A stretch of 64,000 nucleotides of DNA from Lacinutrix jangbogonensis (GTDB lineage Bacteria; Bacteroidota; Bacteroidia; Flavobacteriales; Flavobacteriaceae). Location of the stretch: assembly GCF_000797445.1 (NCBI RefSeq), contig NZ_JSWF01000044.1:1-64000 (forward strand), written 5' to 3'. A program made the position numbers and the translations under genes. Below, piece after piece: positions 15,782 through 24,527 of this stretch (position 1 is its first letter; every line of letters starts with the position of its first letter). Under the pieces are notes generated by a model. The model searched no databases. It saw nothing but the letters and a program-made list of their open reading frames with translations, and was not told where the DNA came from.

Positions 15782-16501
15782 TTATACTTTAGTGCAAACA
15801 ACTTGGTTTTCAAATTGCAAATTCACTTTACTGTATTTTTTTAAACTTTTATCCTTCATTGCTTTTATATAAAAAGCTTTCAGATTGTTTATTTTTTTGT
15901 CTAAATACTCAAGTTTTCCAATCTGCACATTAAATTTGCATTGTCTCAACTTTAAATCAATAGACCTATCTTTATTTTGATGAATTTCTACAACATTCTT
16001 TTTCAAGAACTCATCATCCTCAATTCTGCGAGCAATTGTAAAAATAGTGCTCAAATCTTTTTTCGATACTTCGCCGGTTACAATAGGCACGCGCGCAGTA
16101 TAGTTAGAAGACAAAGGCATATAACCACCTTTACTATCTATATAATAAGAGTCTGAATTTAAGACTCTTGCTATAGGTTTTTTTTGTTTTATTTTAGCTA
16201 AAAAACCGCCATTTACATTTAAAGAAATCTCAGCTTTTTCAATCATTGCATTAGAATCCAAGGCAAATTCTAAAGCATTCAAATCTAAAGTTTCTTTAGG
16301 CACACTCGCAAGAGGTTGCTGATTTTGTATTAACAATTTACTAACAGTCTCGTGAGTAATAAATGGTTTTTGCTCTTCTACAAACTCTATAGTTGTTTTT
16401 TTAACTTTTCGGCTACCATTTTTAGCTGAAGAAAAAGCAAACAAAAACACGACAACACCAAGTAACACGGCACCTTTTATGTAGTTCCAATTAATTCTCA
16501 T
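15782..16501 (-). CDS. ftsQ: Cell-division protein FtsQ
   Basis: This 239-residue bitopic inner-membrane protein has one N-terminal segment (GAVLLGVVVFLFAFSSA) followed by a periplasmic part with the POTRA-like and beta regions of FtsQ/DivIB (IDSKGGYMPLSSNYTARVPI is the best conserved stretch). FtsQ links early and late division proteins with FtsL. Sequence conservation is low, as usual in this phylum, and the assignment leans on its place between murC, which it overlaps by 4 bp, and ftsA. Confidence 0.9.
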   Translation of the reverse strand: MRINWNYIKGAVLLGVVVFLFAFSSAKNGSRKVKKTTIEFVEEQKPFITHETVSKLLIQNQQPLASVPKETLDLNALEFALDSNAMIEKAEISLNVNGGFLAKIKQKKPIARVLNSDSYYIDSKGGYMPLSSNYTARVPIVTGEVSKKDLSTIFTIARRIEDDEFLKKNVVEIHQNKDRSIDLKLRQCKFNVQIGKLEYLDKKINNLKAFYIKAMKDKSLKKYSKVNLQFENQVVCTKV

Positions 16502-17841
16502 GACAAAGCCTCTTTTATTTTACAAACTTCTGCACCAATATCTCCTGCACCTATTGTGAGAATAATTTTAGCTTTACTTTCTTTTATTTTTTTAATAATT
16601 TGAGATTTACTAATTAATTCCTTATTTGTATTGTTAATTTTACTTAAAAGCCATTGCGATGTAACACCTTCAATCGGCAATTCTCTTGCTGGATAAATAT
16701 CTAACAAAAACACTTCATCAAATTGCGAAAGACTCTGTGCAAACTCGACTGCGAAATCTTTAGTTCTTGAAAACAAATGTGGCTGAAAAATGGCCAACAC
16801 TCTATCTTCTGGATACATTTCTCGAACCGCCTGATGCACAGCCTTAATCTCTTCTGGATGATGAGCATAATCATCTATAAAAACAAGTTTATCAGTTTTT
16901 ATGTGATAGGTAAAGCGACGCTTTACACCCTTATAAGACGTTAATGCTTTAGCAAGCTGAGGCGCTGGGACACCATATTCTATAGCCATCGCTAAAGCAA
17001 TTAATGCATTCGACAAATTATGTCTACCGGGTAGGTTAAATTGAACTTGTTCTAACACTGTATTTGGTGTTTTAACATCAAACACATAAGCGCCATTATT
17101 TATTTTTATATTTTGAGCAGAATAGTCCGAATCATCTTCAATTCCATATGTAATCCCTTGTAAAGGCAAGCCATTTTTAACAAATAACTTCCCGTTTGGT
17201 TTTAGTTTTTTTGAAAAATCCTTGAAAGTTTTTATCAATTCTGAAGCATCACCATAAATATCTAAATGATCTGCATCCATAGAAGTAATACACGCTAAAT
17301 CTGGTGATAATGTTAAAAACGAACGGTCAAACTCATCTGCCTCAACTACACTAACTTCATCTCCATTTAATATCAAATTAGAGTTGTAATTTTCGCTAAT
17401 ACCGCCTAAAAAAGCAGTTAACGGAACGTTACATTCTTTCATAATATGCCCAAGAATACTCGTTGTAGTCGTTTTTCCATGAGTTCCTGCAACAGCCAAA
17501 CAAAATGTGTTTTCTGTAATCAAACCCAAAATTTCAGAGCGTTTTAAAACTTTAAAACCATTAGCTTTAAAGTAATTTAGTTGCTTATGTTCTTTAGGAA
17601 TAGCAGGCGTGTAAACAACGAGTGTTTTATCTGAATCTAAGAATGAAGCATCTATAGCATCAAGACAATCTTCAAAACCCACCTGAACACCCAAGTTTTC
17701 AAGTGCATTTGTGATTTCTGTCTTCGTTTTATCATAACCAGCAACCTGTTTATTAGTTGCATTGAAATAGCGCGCAATAGCGCTCATTCCAATACCTCCA
17801 ATACCAACAAAATAGATGTTATGTATACTGCCTATATTCAT
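16498..17841 (-). CDS. murC: UDP-N-acetylmuramate--L-alanine ligase MurC
   Basis: MurC adds L-Ala to UDP-MurNAc with ATP, the first peptide step of peptidoglycan synthesis. The N-terminal Rossmann domain starts IYFVGIGGIGMSAIARYF. The ATP loop is AGTHGKTTTTSILGHI, the central VVEADEFDRSFL is a Mur-ligase signature, and the C-terminal domain holds IDDYAHHPEEIKAV with the substrate-binding His residues. The 447-residue length fits the family. It lies 1 bp from murG upstream and overlaps ftsQ downstream, so translational coupling is likely. Confidence 0.98.
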   Translation of the reverse strand: MNIGSIHNIYFVGIGGIGMSAIARYFNATNKQVAGYDKTKTEITNALENLGVQVGFEDCLDAIDASFLDSDKTLVVYTPAIPKEHKQLNYFKANGFKVLKRSEILGLITENTFCLAVAGTHGKTTTTSILGHIMKECNVPLTAFLGGISENYNSNLILNGDEVSVVEADEFDRSFLTLSPDLACITSMDADHLDIYGDASELIKTFKDFSKKLKPNGKLFVKNGLPLQGITYGIEDDSDYSAQNIKINNGAYVFDVKTPNTVLEQVQFNLPGRHNLSNALIALAMAIEYGVPAPQLAKALTSYKGVKRRFTYHIKTDKLVFIDDYAHHPEEIKAVHQAVREMYPEDRVLAIFQPHLFSRTKDFAVEFAQSLSQFDEVFLLDIYPARELPIEGVTSQWLLSKINNTNKELISKSQIIKKIKESKAKIILTIGAGDIGAEVCKIKEALS

Positions 17842-17842
17842 A

Positions 17843-18937
17843 TTATTTTTTTAGAAGTTTCTCAACTTCATCTGCTATTTCTTTAGTTGCATTTACCAAT
17901 GCTAATTTTTTAATATTATCACTTAATTGCTGTTGCTGTTCAGGTGAAGCAACCAACTGAGAGAATTTATTTTTAAAATCAACTTTCAAATCTTCTTGAG
18001 CAATCATTAAAGCCGCCTTTTCATCTACAATTGCTTTTGCATTCTTAGTTTGATGGTCTTCTGCGACATAAGGCGAAGGCACAAAAACTACTGGTTTACC
18101 CACAATACATAACTCTGAAACCGAACCTGCTCCTGCTCTTGATATTATAATATCTGCTGCCGCATAGGCATAATCGATATTATTTATAAATTGATGTACT
18201 TGCACATGTTTTATATCTCCATTAATTTTATAATCGTTGTAATACAATTTTCCTGTTTGCCAGATAATTTGAACTTGTTGCGTTTGCAAAAAATCCAACT
18301 CTCTTTTTAATAATTCGTTTATTGCCCTTGCTCCCAAACTCCCTCCTAATACCAACAATGTCTTTTTACCTTCAACTAAACCAAAAAACTTTATTGCTTC
18401 ATTCCTTTTAGAATTGATGTCTAACAAATCTTGACGCACAGGATTTCCAGTTTTTAAGATTTTACTCTTCGGAAAAAAACGTTCCAAACCATCATAAGCC
18501 ACACAAATTTTCTGAACCTTATTAGATAATAATTTATTTGTAATTCCTGGATAAGAATTCTGCTCTTGTATTAAACTCGGTATTCCTTTGGAAGCTGCCA
18601 TTTGTAATAATGGTCCACTTGCAAAGCCTCCTGTTCCTATAGCAACTTCTGGCTGAAATTGCTTAATTATCTTTCTAGCATTCCATAAACTATTTATAAG
18701 CTTAAACGGAAACATTAAGTTTTTAAGCGTTAACCTTCTTTCAATTCCAGTAATCCATAAGCCTTTTATTTTATAACCTGCTTGCGGTACTTTTTCCATT
18801 TCCATTCTGTCTTTTGCCCCTACAAAAAGGAACTCTGCCTCTGGGAAACGGGATTTCAATTCGTTCGCAATAGCAATCGCAGGATAAATATGCCCTCCTG
18901 TTCCACCACCTGATAATATAATTTTATAATTACTCAT
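17843..18937 (-). CDS. murG: Lipid II synthase MurG (GlcNAc transferase)
   Basis: MurG transfers GlcNAc from UDP-GlcNAc to lipid I on the inner face of the membrane. The protein is a GT-B fold with [18 protein letters not shown] at the start, the [14 protein letters not shown] loop, [14 protein letters not shown] at the start of the C-terminal half and the UDP-GlcNAc site around [18 protein letters not shown]. The length of 364 residues is typical. It abuts ftsW with no gap and murC with a single base. Confidence 0.98.
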   Translation of the reverse strand: MSNYKIILSGGGTGGHIYPAIAIANELKSRFPEAEFLFVGAKDRMEMEKVPQAGYKIKGLWITGIERRLTLKNLMFPFKLINSLWNARKIIKQFQPEVAIGTGGFASGPLLQMAASKGIPSLIQEQNSYPGITNKLLSNKVQKICVAYDGLERFFPKSKILKTGNPVRQDLLDINSKRNEAIKFFGLVEGKKTLLVLGGSLGARAINELLKRELDFLQTQQVQIIWQTGKLYYNDYKINGDIKHVQVHQFINNIDYAYAAADIIISRAGAGSVSELCIVGKPVVFVPSPYVAEDHQTKNAKAIVDEKAALMIAQEDLKVDFKNKFSQLVASPEQQQQLSDNIKKLALVNATKEIADEVEKLLKK

Positions 18938-20140
18938 TTATATTGCTTCAGAAAGAATCTCCAATGGACTCTGTTCGCTTCCTTCTTTGTTTTCTTTACC
19001 TTTTATCTCTTCTCTCTTAGCACTCACACTAAGTATTATCCCTATCGCTAAACAGGTCATCCAAATAGAGGTTCCTCCACTACTAATTAATGGTAAGGTT
19101 TGACCTGTAACCGGAAACAACTCAACTGCCACCGCCATATTAATCATGGCTTGAAATACAATTGGAATTCCTACACCAAGCACTAATAGCTTCCCAAAAA
19201 TAGTATCCGCTTTTTGTGCAACTATTACTATTCTAAACAACAACCACATATATAACACCATTAAAAGCAGACCTCCAATAAGCCCGTATTCTTCTATAAT
19301 TATAGCAAAAATAAAATCGGAAGACGATTGTGGTAAAAAGTTTTTTTGCGTACTCTTCCCAGGCCCAACGCCTGTTAATTCACCTGAAGCTATAGCTATT
19401 TTAGCTTTTTCAATTTGATAGCCTGCTTCTGTATCTCCATCATCTGAAAAACTCTCAATCCTACTCATCCAAGTATCTACACGATTAGGCATAGCATCTG
19501 GAAAAGCCTTTGCCACAGTAATAAATAACACCAAAGCTATAATTCCAACCCCTATAATCGCCAGTAAATATTGCCATGGATAACCTCCTAAAAACACAAG
19601 TACAACTACCATTAAAAAAATTAAGGCTGTGGTTGAAAAATTCGATGGCAGAATAAGTATTAAAACCAAGAATACAGGTATCCAAAGTGGTAATATCGAA
19701 TCTTTAAAAGCTACTTTTTGGACTTCAATTTTCGACATATATCTAGCCACATAAACCATTAAAACTACTGCCGCTAAGGTGGATGTTTGAAACGACATAT
19801 TTACAAAAGGAATACGAATCCAGCGGCTAGCATTAGCGCCTTCAATAGTTGCCCCTTGCAATATGGTTACAACCAATAACACTAATACTATTGGCAGCAT
19901 GACTATAGACAAACCACGGAAATAACGATAGGGCACTTTATGCACGCCATACATAATAGAAAACCCTAAAAATAAGTGCATAAAGTGCTTTATAAAATAT
20001 GAAAACGTATTTGTATTTCCACCAATGTTTACCAAATTACTCGCAGCACTGTACACAGGAAGGAATGAGAAAATAGCCAGTAACGCAGCTATTGCCCAGA
20101 TTAATCGATCTCCTTTTATGTTTTTAAATACTTGTTGCAT
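18938..20140 (-). CDS. ftsW: Septal peptidoglycan glycosyltransferase FtsW
   Basis: FtsW is the SEDS-family polymerase that works with FtsI at the septum. The 400-residue polytopic protein has about ten membrane segments and the SEDS signatures, including FIFAIIIEEYGLIGGLLLMV and the near-terminal LPLISSGGTSIWMTCLAIGI. The stretch between residues 215 and 265 is the large periplasmic loop (TGVGPGKSTQKNFLPQSSSD). It joins murG directly, and a REP-like palindrome separates it from murD upstream. Confidence 0.96.
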   Translation of the reverse strand: MQQVFKNIKGDRLIWAIAALLAIFSFLPVYSAASNLVNIGGNTNTFSYFIKHFMHLFLGFSIMYGVHKVPYRYFRGLSIVMLPIVLVLLVVTILQGATIEGANASRWIRIPFVNMSFQTSTLAAVVLMVYVARYMSKIEVQKVAFKDSILPLWIPVFLVLILILPSNFSTTALIFLMVVVLVFLGGYPWQYLLAIIGVGIIALVLFITVAKAFPDAMPNRVDTWMSRIESFSDDGDTEAGYQIEKAKIAIASGELTGVGPGKSTQKNFLPQSSSDFIFAIIIEEYGLIGGLLLMVLYMWLLFRIVIVAQKADTIFGKLLVLGVGIPIVFQAMINMAVAVELFPVTGQTLPLISSGGTSIWMTCLAIGIILSVSAKREEIKGKENKEGSEQSPLEILSEAI

Positions 20141-20150
20141 TATTTTCTTT

Positions 20151-20220
20151 TGTCATTCTGCGCTACTACGCAGAATCTATTTTCTTTTATTGTGGATTCC
20201 ACATCTAGTGCGGAATGACA
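20151..20220. repeat. REP-like palindromic repeat, gap murD/ftsW
   Basis: The outer ends are inverted (TGTCATTCTGCG against GCGGAATGACA). The left half folds into an 8-bp perfect hairpin, ATTCTGCG with CGCAGAAT, and the right half pairs ATTCC with GGAAT. It fills almost the whole gap between the murD stop and the ftsW start. Related modules recur in the next two gaps of the cluster. Confidence 0.65.
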
Positions 20221-20238
20221 GACTGATTTCAAATACGC

Positions 20239-21570
20239 CTATAAATTTCTAACGGCATTTTTGAATTGCCTGCCTCTATCCTCATAGTTTTCAAACAAAT
20301 CGAAACTTGCACAAGCAGGAGACAATAATACATTATCACCTGCTTCGGCTACTTTGTATGCGATTTTCACTGCTTCACTCATAAACTGAGTTTCAATAAT
20401 AATATCAACCATATTTCCAAAGTTTTCCATTAGCTTTTCATTGTCTATGCCTAAACAAATAATAGCTTTTACTTTTTCGTTTATAAATGGGAACAACTCT
20501 GTATAATCATTTCCTTTATCTACTCCACCAACAATCCAAACCGTTGGCGCATCCATGCTTTCTAATGCATAATAAGTAGCATTCACATTTGTTGCTTTAG
20601 AATCGTTTACATATTGCACTTTATTAATTTTAAGCACTTGTTCCAAACGGTGCTCCACACCATGAAAGTTCTCTAAACTTTCGCGAATGGTTTGCTTTCT
20701 AATTTTTAATAAATGTGCTACTGTAGAAGCAGCCATTGCGTTTTTAATGTTGTGCTTCCCTTCTAAAGCAAGATTTTTTGTTGGCATAATTATTTGGTTG
20801 TTATCTATTGTTATTTTAATATTTTCGTTGTCTAAATACGCGCCATTTTCAATTGTTTTTATTAAGGAAAACGGTAATAATGTGGATTGAATAGTATTCT
20901 CTTTTAACCAGTTTGTAATCACTTGATCATCTGCATCATAAATCAAATAATCGTCTTTGGTTTGATTTAATGCAATCCTGAATTTTGAATCGATATAATT
21001 TTCAAACTTATAATCATAGCGATCTAAATGATCTGGCGTAATATTGGTAAGCACTGCTATATTTGGCTTAAAGTCTACAATGCCATCTAATTGAAAACTG
21101 CTAATTTCAAGTACATAGTTTTTAAAATCATCTTCCAAAACTTGCTTAGCAAAACTGTCGCCAATATTACCCGCTAAACCAACATTCAATTCTTGTTTTA
21201 GAATATGATGCGTTAGTGATGCTGTAGTTGTTTTTCCATTGCTTCCTGTAATACCAACTAAAGTTGCATTTGTATATTTGGCTGCAAATTCAATTTCAGA
21301 AATCACTGGAATATTTTTACCTATGAGTTTTTCAATTAAATCAACTTTATCAGGTATTCCTGGACTCTTCATTACAACATCTGCATTTAGAATTCTAGAT
21401 GTCGTATGCTGTAACTCCTCCCATTCAATCTCATTATATATAAGAACTTCTTTATATTTTTCTTGTATTATTCCTTTATCTGAAACAAAAACATCATAGC
21501 CTTTTGCTTGCCCCAAAAGCGCAGTACCCACTCCACTTTCTCCTCCTCCAAGAATCACTAATTGTTTCAT
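20239..21570 (-). CDS. murD: UDP-N-acetylmuramoylalanine--D-glutamate ligase MurD
   Basis: MurD adds D-Glu to UDP-MurNAc-Ala. The N-terminal VILGGGESGVGTALLGQAKG, the ATP loop GITGSNGKTTTASLTHHIL, the ITPDHLDRYD motif and the C-terminal YVNDSKATNVNATYYALES are all typical of MurD. The length of 443 residues is normal. Unlike most genes of the cluster it has intergenic gaps on both sides (98 and 107 bp), both occupied by REP-like repeats. Confidence 0.98.
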   Translation of the reverse strand: MKQLVILGGGESGVGTALLGQAKGYDVFVSDKGIIQEKYKEVLIYNEIEWEELQHTTSRILNADVVMKSPGIPDKVDLIEKLIGKNIPVISEIEFAAKYTNATLVGITGSNGKTTTASLTHHILKQELNVGLAGNIGDSFAKQVLEDDFKNYVLEISSFQLDGIVDFKPNIAVLTNITPDHLDRYDYKFENYIDSKFRIALNQTKDDYLIYDADDQVITNWLKENTIQSTLLPFSLIKTIENGAYLDNENIKITIDNNQIIMPTKNLALEGKHNIKNAMAASTVAHLLKIRKQTIRESLENFHGVEHRLEQVLKINKVQYVNDSKATNVNATYYALESMDAPTVWIVGGVDKGNDYTELFPFINEKVKAIICLGIDNEKLMENFGNMVDIIIETQFMSEAVKIAYKVAEAGDNVLLSPACASFDLFENYEDRGRQFKNAVRNL

Positions 21571-21587
21571 TTTTATTCTTTTTTATC

Positions 21588-21658
21588 TTTCCTGACTTTG
21601 CAGGAACGACAAACTCTTTTTATAATCAATGAAACACTTCGACAAGCTTAGCGTGACA
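21588..21658. repeat. REP-like repeat pair, gap mraY/murD
   Basis: The first module is a hairpin, TTCCTG (21589-21594) with CAGGAA (21601-21606), followed by CGACA. The second module, CACTTCGACAAGCTTAGCG followed by TGACA, starts 23 bp later. The same two modules, diverged, occur in the mraY/murE gap, and the second is related in inverted form to 62926-62945. Confidence 0.6.
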
Positions 21659-21677
21659 TTTAACTATTCTATTATCT

Positions 21678-22910
21678 TTATCTTAACTTCAAAGTAACAA
21701 TTGATAAAATCGCCAGAAATATACCAACAATCCAAAAACGCGTTACTATTTTACTTTCGTGATAACCTCCTTTTTGAAAGTGATGATGAATTGGTGACAT
21801 CTTAAAAATGCGTCGTCCCTCACCATATTTTTTCTTTGTGTATTTAAACCAACTTACCTGTAGAATTACAGAAAGTGACTCAGCAAAAAAGATTCCACAT
21901 AACAATGGAATTAATAATTCTTTTCTAACAGCAATAGCTATTACTGCTATTACTCCTCCAATAGTTAGACTTCCTGTGTCGCCCATAAACACTTGTGCTG
22001 GATACGTATTGTACCATAGAAAACCAATTAATGCTCCCGCAAAAGCTGCTATAAACACCACTAGTTCTCCAAGTCTTGGAATAAACATGACGTTGAGATA
22101 ATCTGAAAAGAAAATATTCCCGGAAACAAAGGCAAAAATAGCCAGGGTGAAAACAATTATGGCGGAACTTCCTGCTGCTAAACCATCTATACCATCGGTT
22201 AAATTAGCTCCATTTGACACTGCTGTTACAATAAAAATTACAATTGGAATAAACACTAACCAGGCATATTTTGCGTAGTCATCTCCAAACCATGTAACTA
22301 TACTTGAGTAATCGAATTCGTTATCTTTTACAAAAGGAATAGTTGTTTTTAATGATTGCTCTGCAGGATTAAACTCTTTAGCAGAATTTTGAGTAACTAA
22401 CTCTGTTCCATTAACAGGGTTTATTTTTTCAGTTTTAATAGTTACGTCGGGATGAAAGTACATCACTGCGCCAACAAATATCCCTAATCCAACTTGACCA
22501 AGCACTTTAAACTTACCACTTAAACCTCCTTTATCCTTTTTAAATACTTTAATATAATCATCTGTAAAACCAACTAACCCCATCCAAATCGTGGTTACAA
22601 TAAGCATGATCACGTATATGTTTTCTAATTTCGCCAATAACAATACTGGAATTAACGTAGAGAAAATAATAATTAAACCACCCATTGTCGGCGTGCCTGC
22701 TTTTTCTGCCTGACCCTCTAAGCCTAAATCCCTAACCGATTCGCCTACTTGCATTTTTTGAAGCAATCGAATGATTCTCTTTCCGAAAATTGTAGAAAAC
22801 AACAACGACAAGATAATTGCCAATGCAGCACGAAACGTGATATACTGAAACACACTTGCGCCTGTTAACTGGAATTGGTTTTCTAAATATTCGAATAGGT
22901 AGTATAGCAT
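21678..22910 (-). CDS. mraY: Phospho-MurNAc-pentapeptide transferase MraY
   Basis: MraY makes lipid I from UDP-MurNAc-pentapeptide and undecaprenyl phosphate. It is a ten-segment membrane protein with all family motifs: [14 protein letters not shown] near the start, [17 protein letters not shown] with the catalytic Asp pair, [19 protein letters not shown], and [18 protein letters not shown] hydrophilic insert of about 60 residues between the KDKGG region and the segment starting YAKYAWLVF makes it longer (410 residues) than E. coli MraY, as is usual in Bacteroidota. Confidence 0.98.
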   Translation of the reverse strand: MLYYLFEYLENQFQLTGASVFQYITFRAALAIILSLLFSTIFGKRIIRLLQKMQVGESVRDLGLEGQAEKAGTPTMGGLIIIFSTLIPVLLLAKLENIYVIMLIVTTIWMGLVGFTDDYIKVFKKDKGGLSGKFKVLGQVGLGIFVGAVMYFHPDVTIKTEKINPVNGTELVTQNSAKEFNPAEQSLKTTIPFVKDNEFDYSSIVTWFGDDYAKYAWLVFIPIVIFIVTAVSNGANLTDGIDGLAAGSSAIIVFTLAIFAFVSGNIFFSDYLNVMFIPRLGELVVFIAAFAGALIGFLWYNTYPAQVFMGDTGSLTIGGVIAVIAIAVRKELLIPLLCGIFFAESLSVILQVSWFKYTKKKYGEGRRIFKMSPIHHHFQKGGYHESKIVTRFWIVGIFLAILSIVTLKLR

Positions 22911-22936
22911 ATTCTATTTTTTATTCATTTATTGTT

Positions 22937-23017
22937 GTGGATCCCTACCTAAGCAGGAATGACAAAACTTTAGTTATTGTTTATTTTAAAAGCATTTCGA
23001 CAAACGCTGTATGTCAA
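22937..23017. repeat. REP-like repeat pair, gap murE/mraY
   Basis: The first module, GTGGATCCCTACC then TAAGCAGGAATGACA, resembles the right half of the repeat at 20151-20220. It is followed 28 bp later by CATTTCGACAAACGCTG and TATGTCA, a relative of the second module in the mraY/murD gap. It is diverged, with imperfect palindromes. Confidence 0.5.
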
Positions 23018-23063
23018 TTCGTTTTCTATTATACCCGTCAGTCTCTAAAACCTTTCAGGAAAT

Positions 23064-24527
23064 CTACTTTTGCAACCGTTTTAATAATTCATCTACAATT
23101 TTAAAATCATCAAAATCTGTGCGCTCCCCATTGACCTCTTGATACGTTTCATGCCCTTTTCCTGCGATTAAAATTATATCTCCTGCATTTGCCAATTGAC
23201 AAGCTGTTTTAATTGCTTGTTTTCTATCTACAATTGACAACGTTTTTTTAAAATTTTGAGGTTCTACACCTTTTTCTATAGCCTCCATTATAGTTTGTGG
23301 AACTTCGGTTCTTGGATTATCACTAGTAAAAATCACTTTAGTACTTAAAGCAGAAGCAATGTGCCCCATTTTAGGACGCTTAGTAACATCTCTATCCCCA
23401 CCACAACCAACTACCGTAATTAATTCTTCATTTTTACTACGAATATTATTTATGGTTTCCAGTACATTTTTTAAAGCATCTGGTGTATGTGCATAATCTA
23501 CAATTGCAGTTATTTTTTCTTCAGAAATTAAATACTGAAACCTTCCACTTACACTTTCTAATACACTTATTAATCTTAGGATTTCGGTTTTCTCAAGTCC
23601 TAATAAATCTGCAGTAGCATAAATTGCCAAAACATTAGAAGCGTTAAAACGTCCTATTAATTTTGTCCAAACTTCGCTATCGTTTACTTTAAGTAACATG
23701 CCGCTAAAAGAGTTCTCAAGAATTTGGGCCTTATAATCTGCGTAATTTTTTAATCCGTATTTATATTGCTTCGCTTTTGTATTTTGAAGCATGATTGCTC
23801 CATTTTTATCGTCTGCATTCGTTATTGCAAAAGCATGTTTTCCAAGATTATCGAAAAACGTTTTTTTGACGTCTCGATATTCAGCAAACGTATCATGATA
23901 ATCTAAATGATCGTGAGTAAGATTTGTAAAAACACCTCCTTCAAACACCAATCCTTCGGTTCTTTTTTGATGAATTCCATGAGAACTTACTTCCATAAAA
24001 CAGAATTCTACACCGTCATCATTCATCTCCTTTAGATACCGATTAATCGTTAAGGAATCTGGTGTTGTATGTGTTGCTTTATAATCTTTAGTATCTACTT
24101 TAACCACAACAGTAGACAATAATCCAACTTTAAAACCAGCCTTTTTAAAGAGCTGAAACAATAAGGTTGCTATGGTCGTTTTTCCATTAGTTCCAGTAAT
24201 ACCAACCAATTTTAAGTTTCCTGATGGATTTCCATAATAATTAGAAGCCATTACAGCTAAAGCTGAACTGGAATTTTCCACCTCTATATAACTTACGCCT
24301 TCTTTTAAAGTTTTTGGCAATTGCTCACAAACCACAGCTATCGCTCCTTGCTGCAAAGCTGTTTCAATATAGTCATGACCATCTACAACAGTACCTTTAA
24401 TAGCCACGAACAAATCGTTAATAGCAATACTGCGTGAATTAAAATGAATATTTTCAATATTCAAATTAGTTGTCCCAACAACAGCATTGATTGTTACTTT
24501 GTATAATATGTCGATTAATGAATTCAC
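23064..24527 (-). CDS. murE: UDP-MurNAc-tripeptide synthetase MurE (meso-DAP type)
   Basis: MurE adds the third amino acid of the stem peptide. The ATP loop is GITGTNGKTTIATLLFQL, followed by EVSSHGIHQKR, LTHDHLDYHDTF and VDYAHTPDALKNVL. The C-terminal FTSDNPRTEVPQ carries DNPR, the arginine motif that recognises meso-diaminopimelate, so this organism should have DAP-type peptidoglycan. The length is 487 residues. It overlaps the ftsI gene by 4 bp (ATGA), which indicates translational coupling. Confidence 0.98.
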   Translation of the reverse strand: MNSLIDILYKVTINAVVGTTNLNIENIHFNSRSIAINDLFVAIKGTVVDGHDYIETALQQGAIAVVCEQLPKTLKEGVSYIEVENSSSALAVMASNYYGNPSGNLKLVGITGTNGKTTIATLLFQLFKKAGFKVGLLSTVVVKVDTKDYKATHTTPDSLTINRYLKEMNDDGVEFCFMEVSSHGIHQKRTEGLVFEGGVFTNLTHDHLDYHDTFAEYRDVKKTFFDNLGKHAFAITNADDKNGAIMLQNTKAKQYKYGLKNYADYKAQILENSFSGMLLKVNDSEVWTKLIGRFNASNVLAIYATADLLGLEKTEILRLISVLESVSGRFQYLISEEKITAIVDYAHTPDALKNVLETINNIRSKNEELITVVGCGGDRDVTKRPKMGHIASALSTKVIFTSDNPRTEVPQTIMEAIEKGVEPQNFKKTLSIVDRKQAIKTACQLANAGDIILIAGKGHETYQEVNGERTDFDDFKIVDELLKRLQK

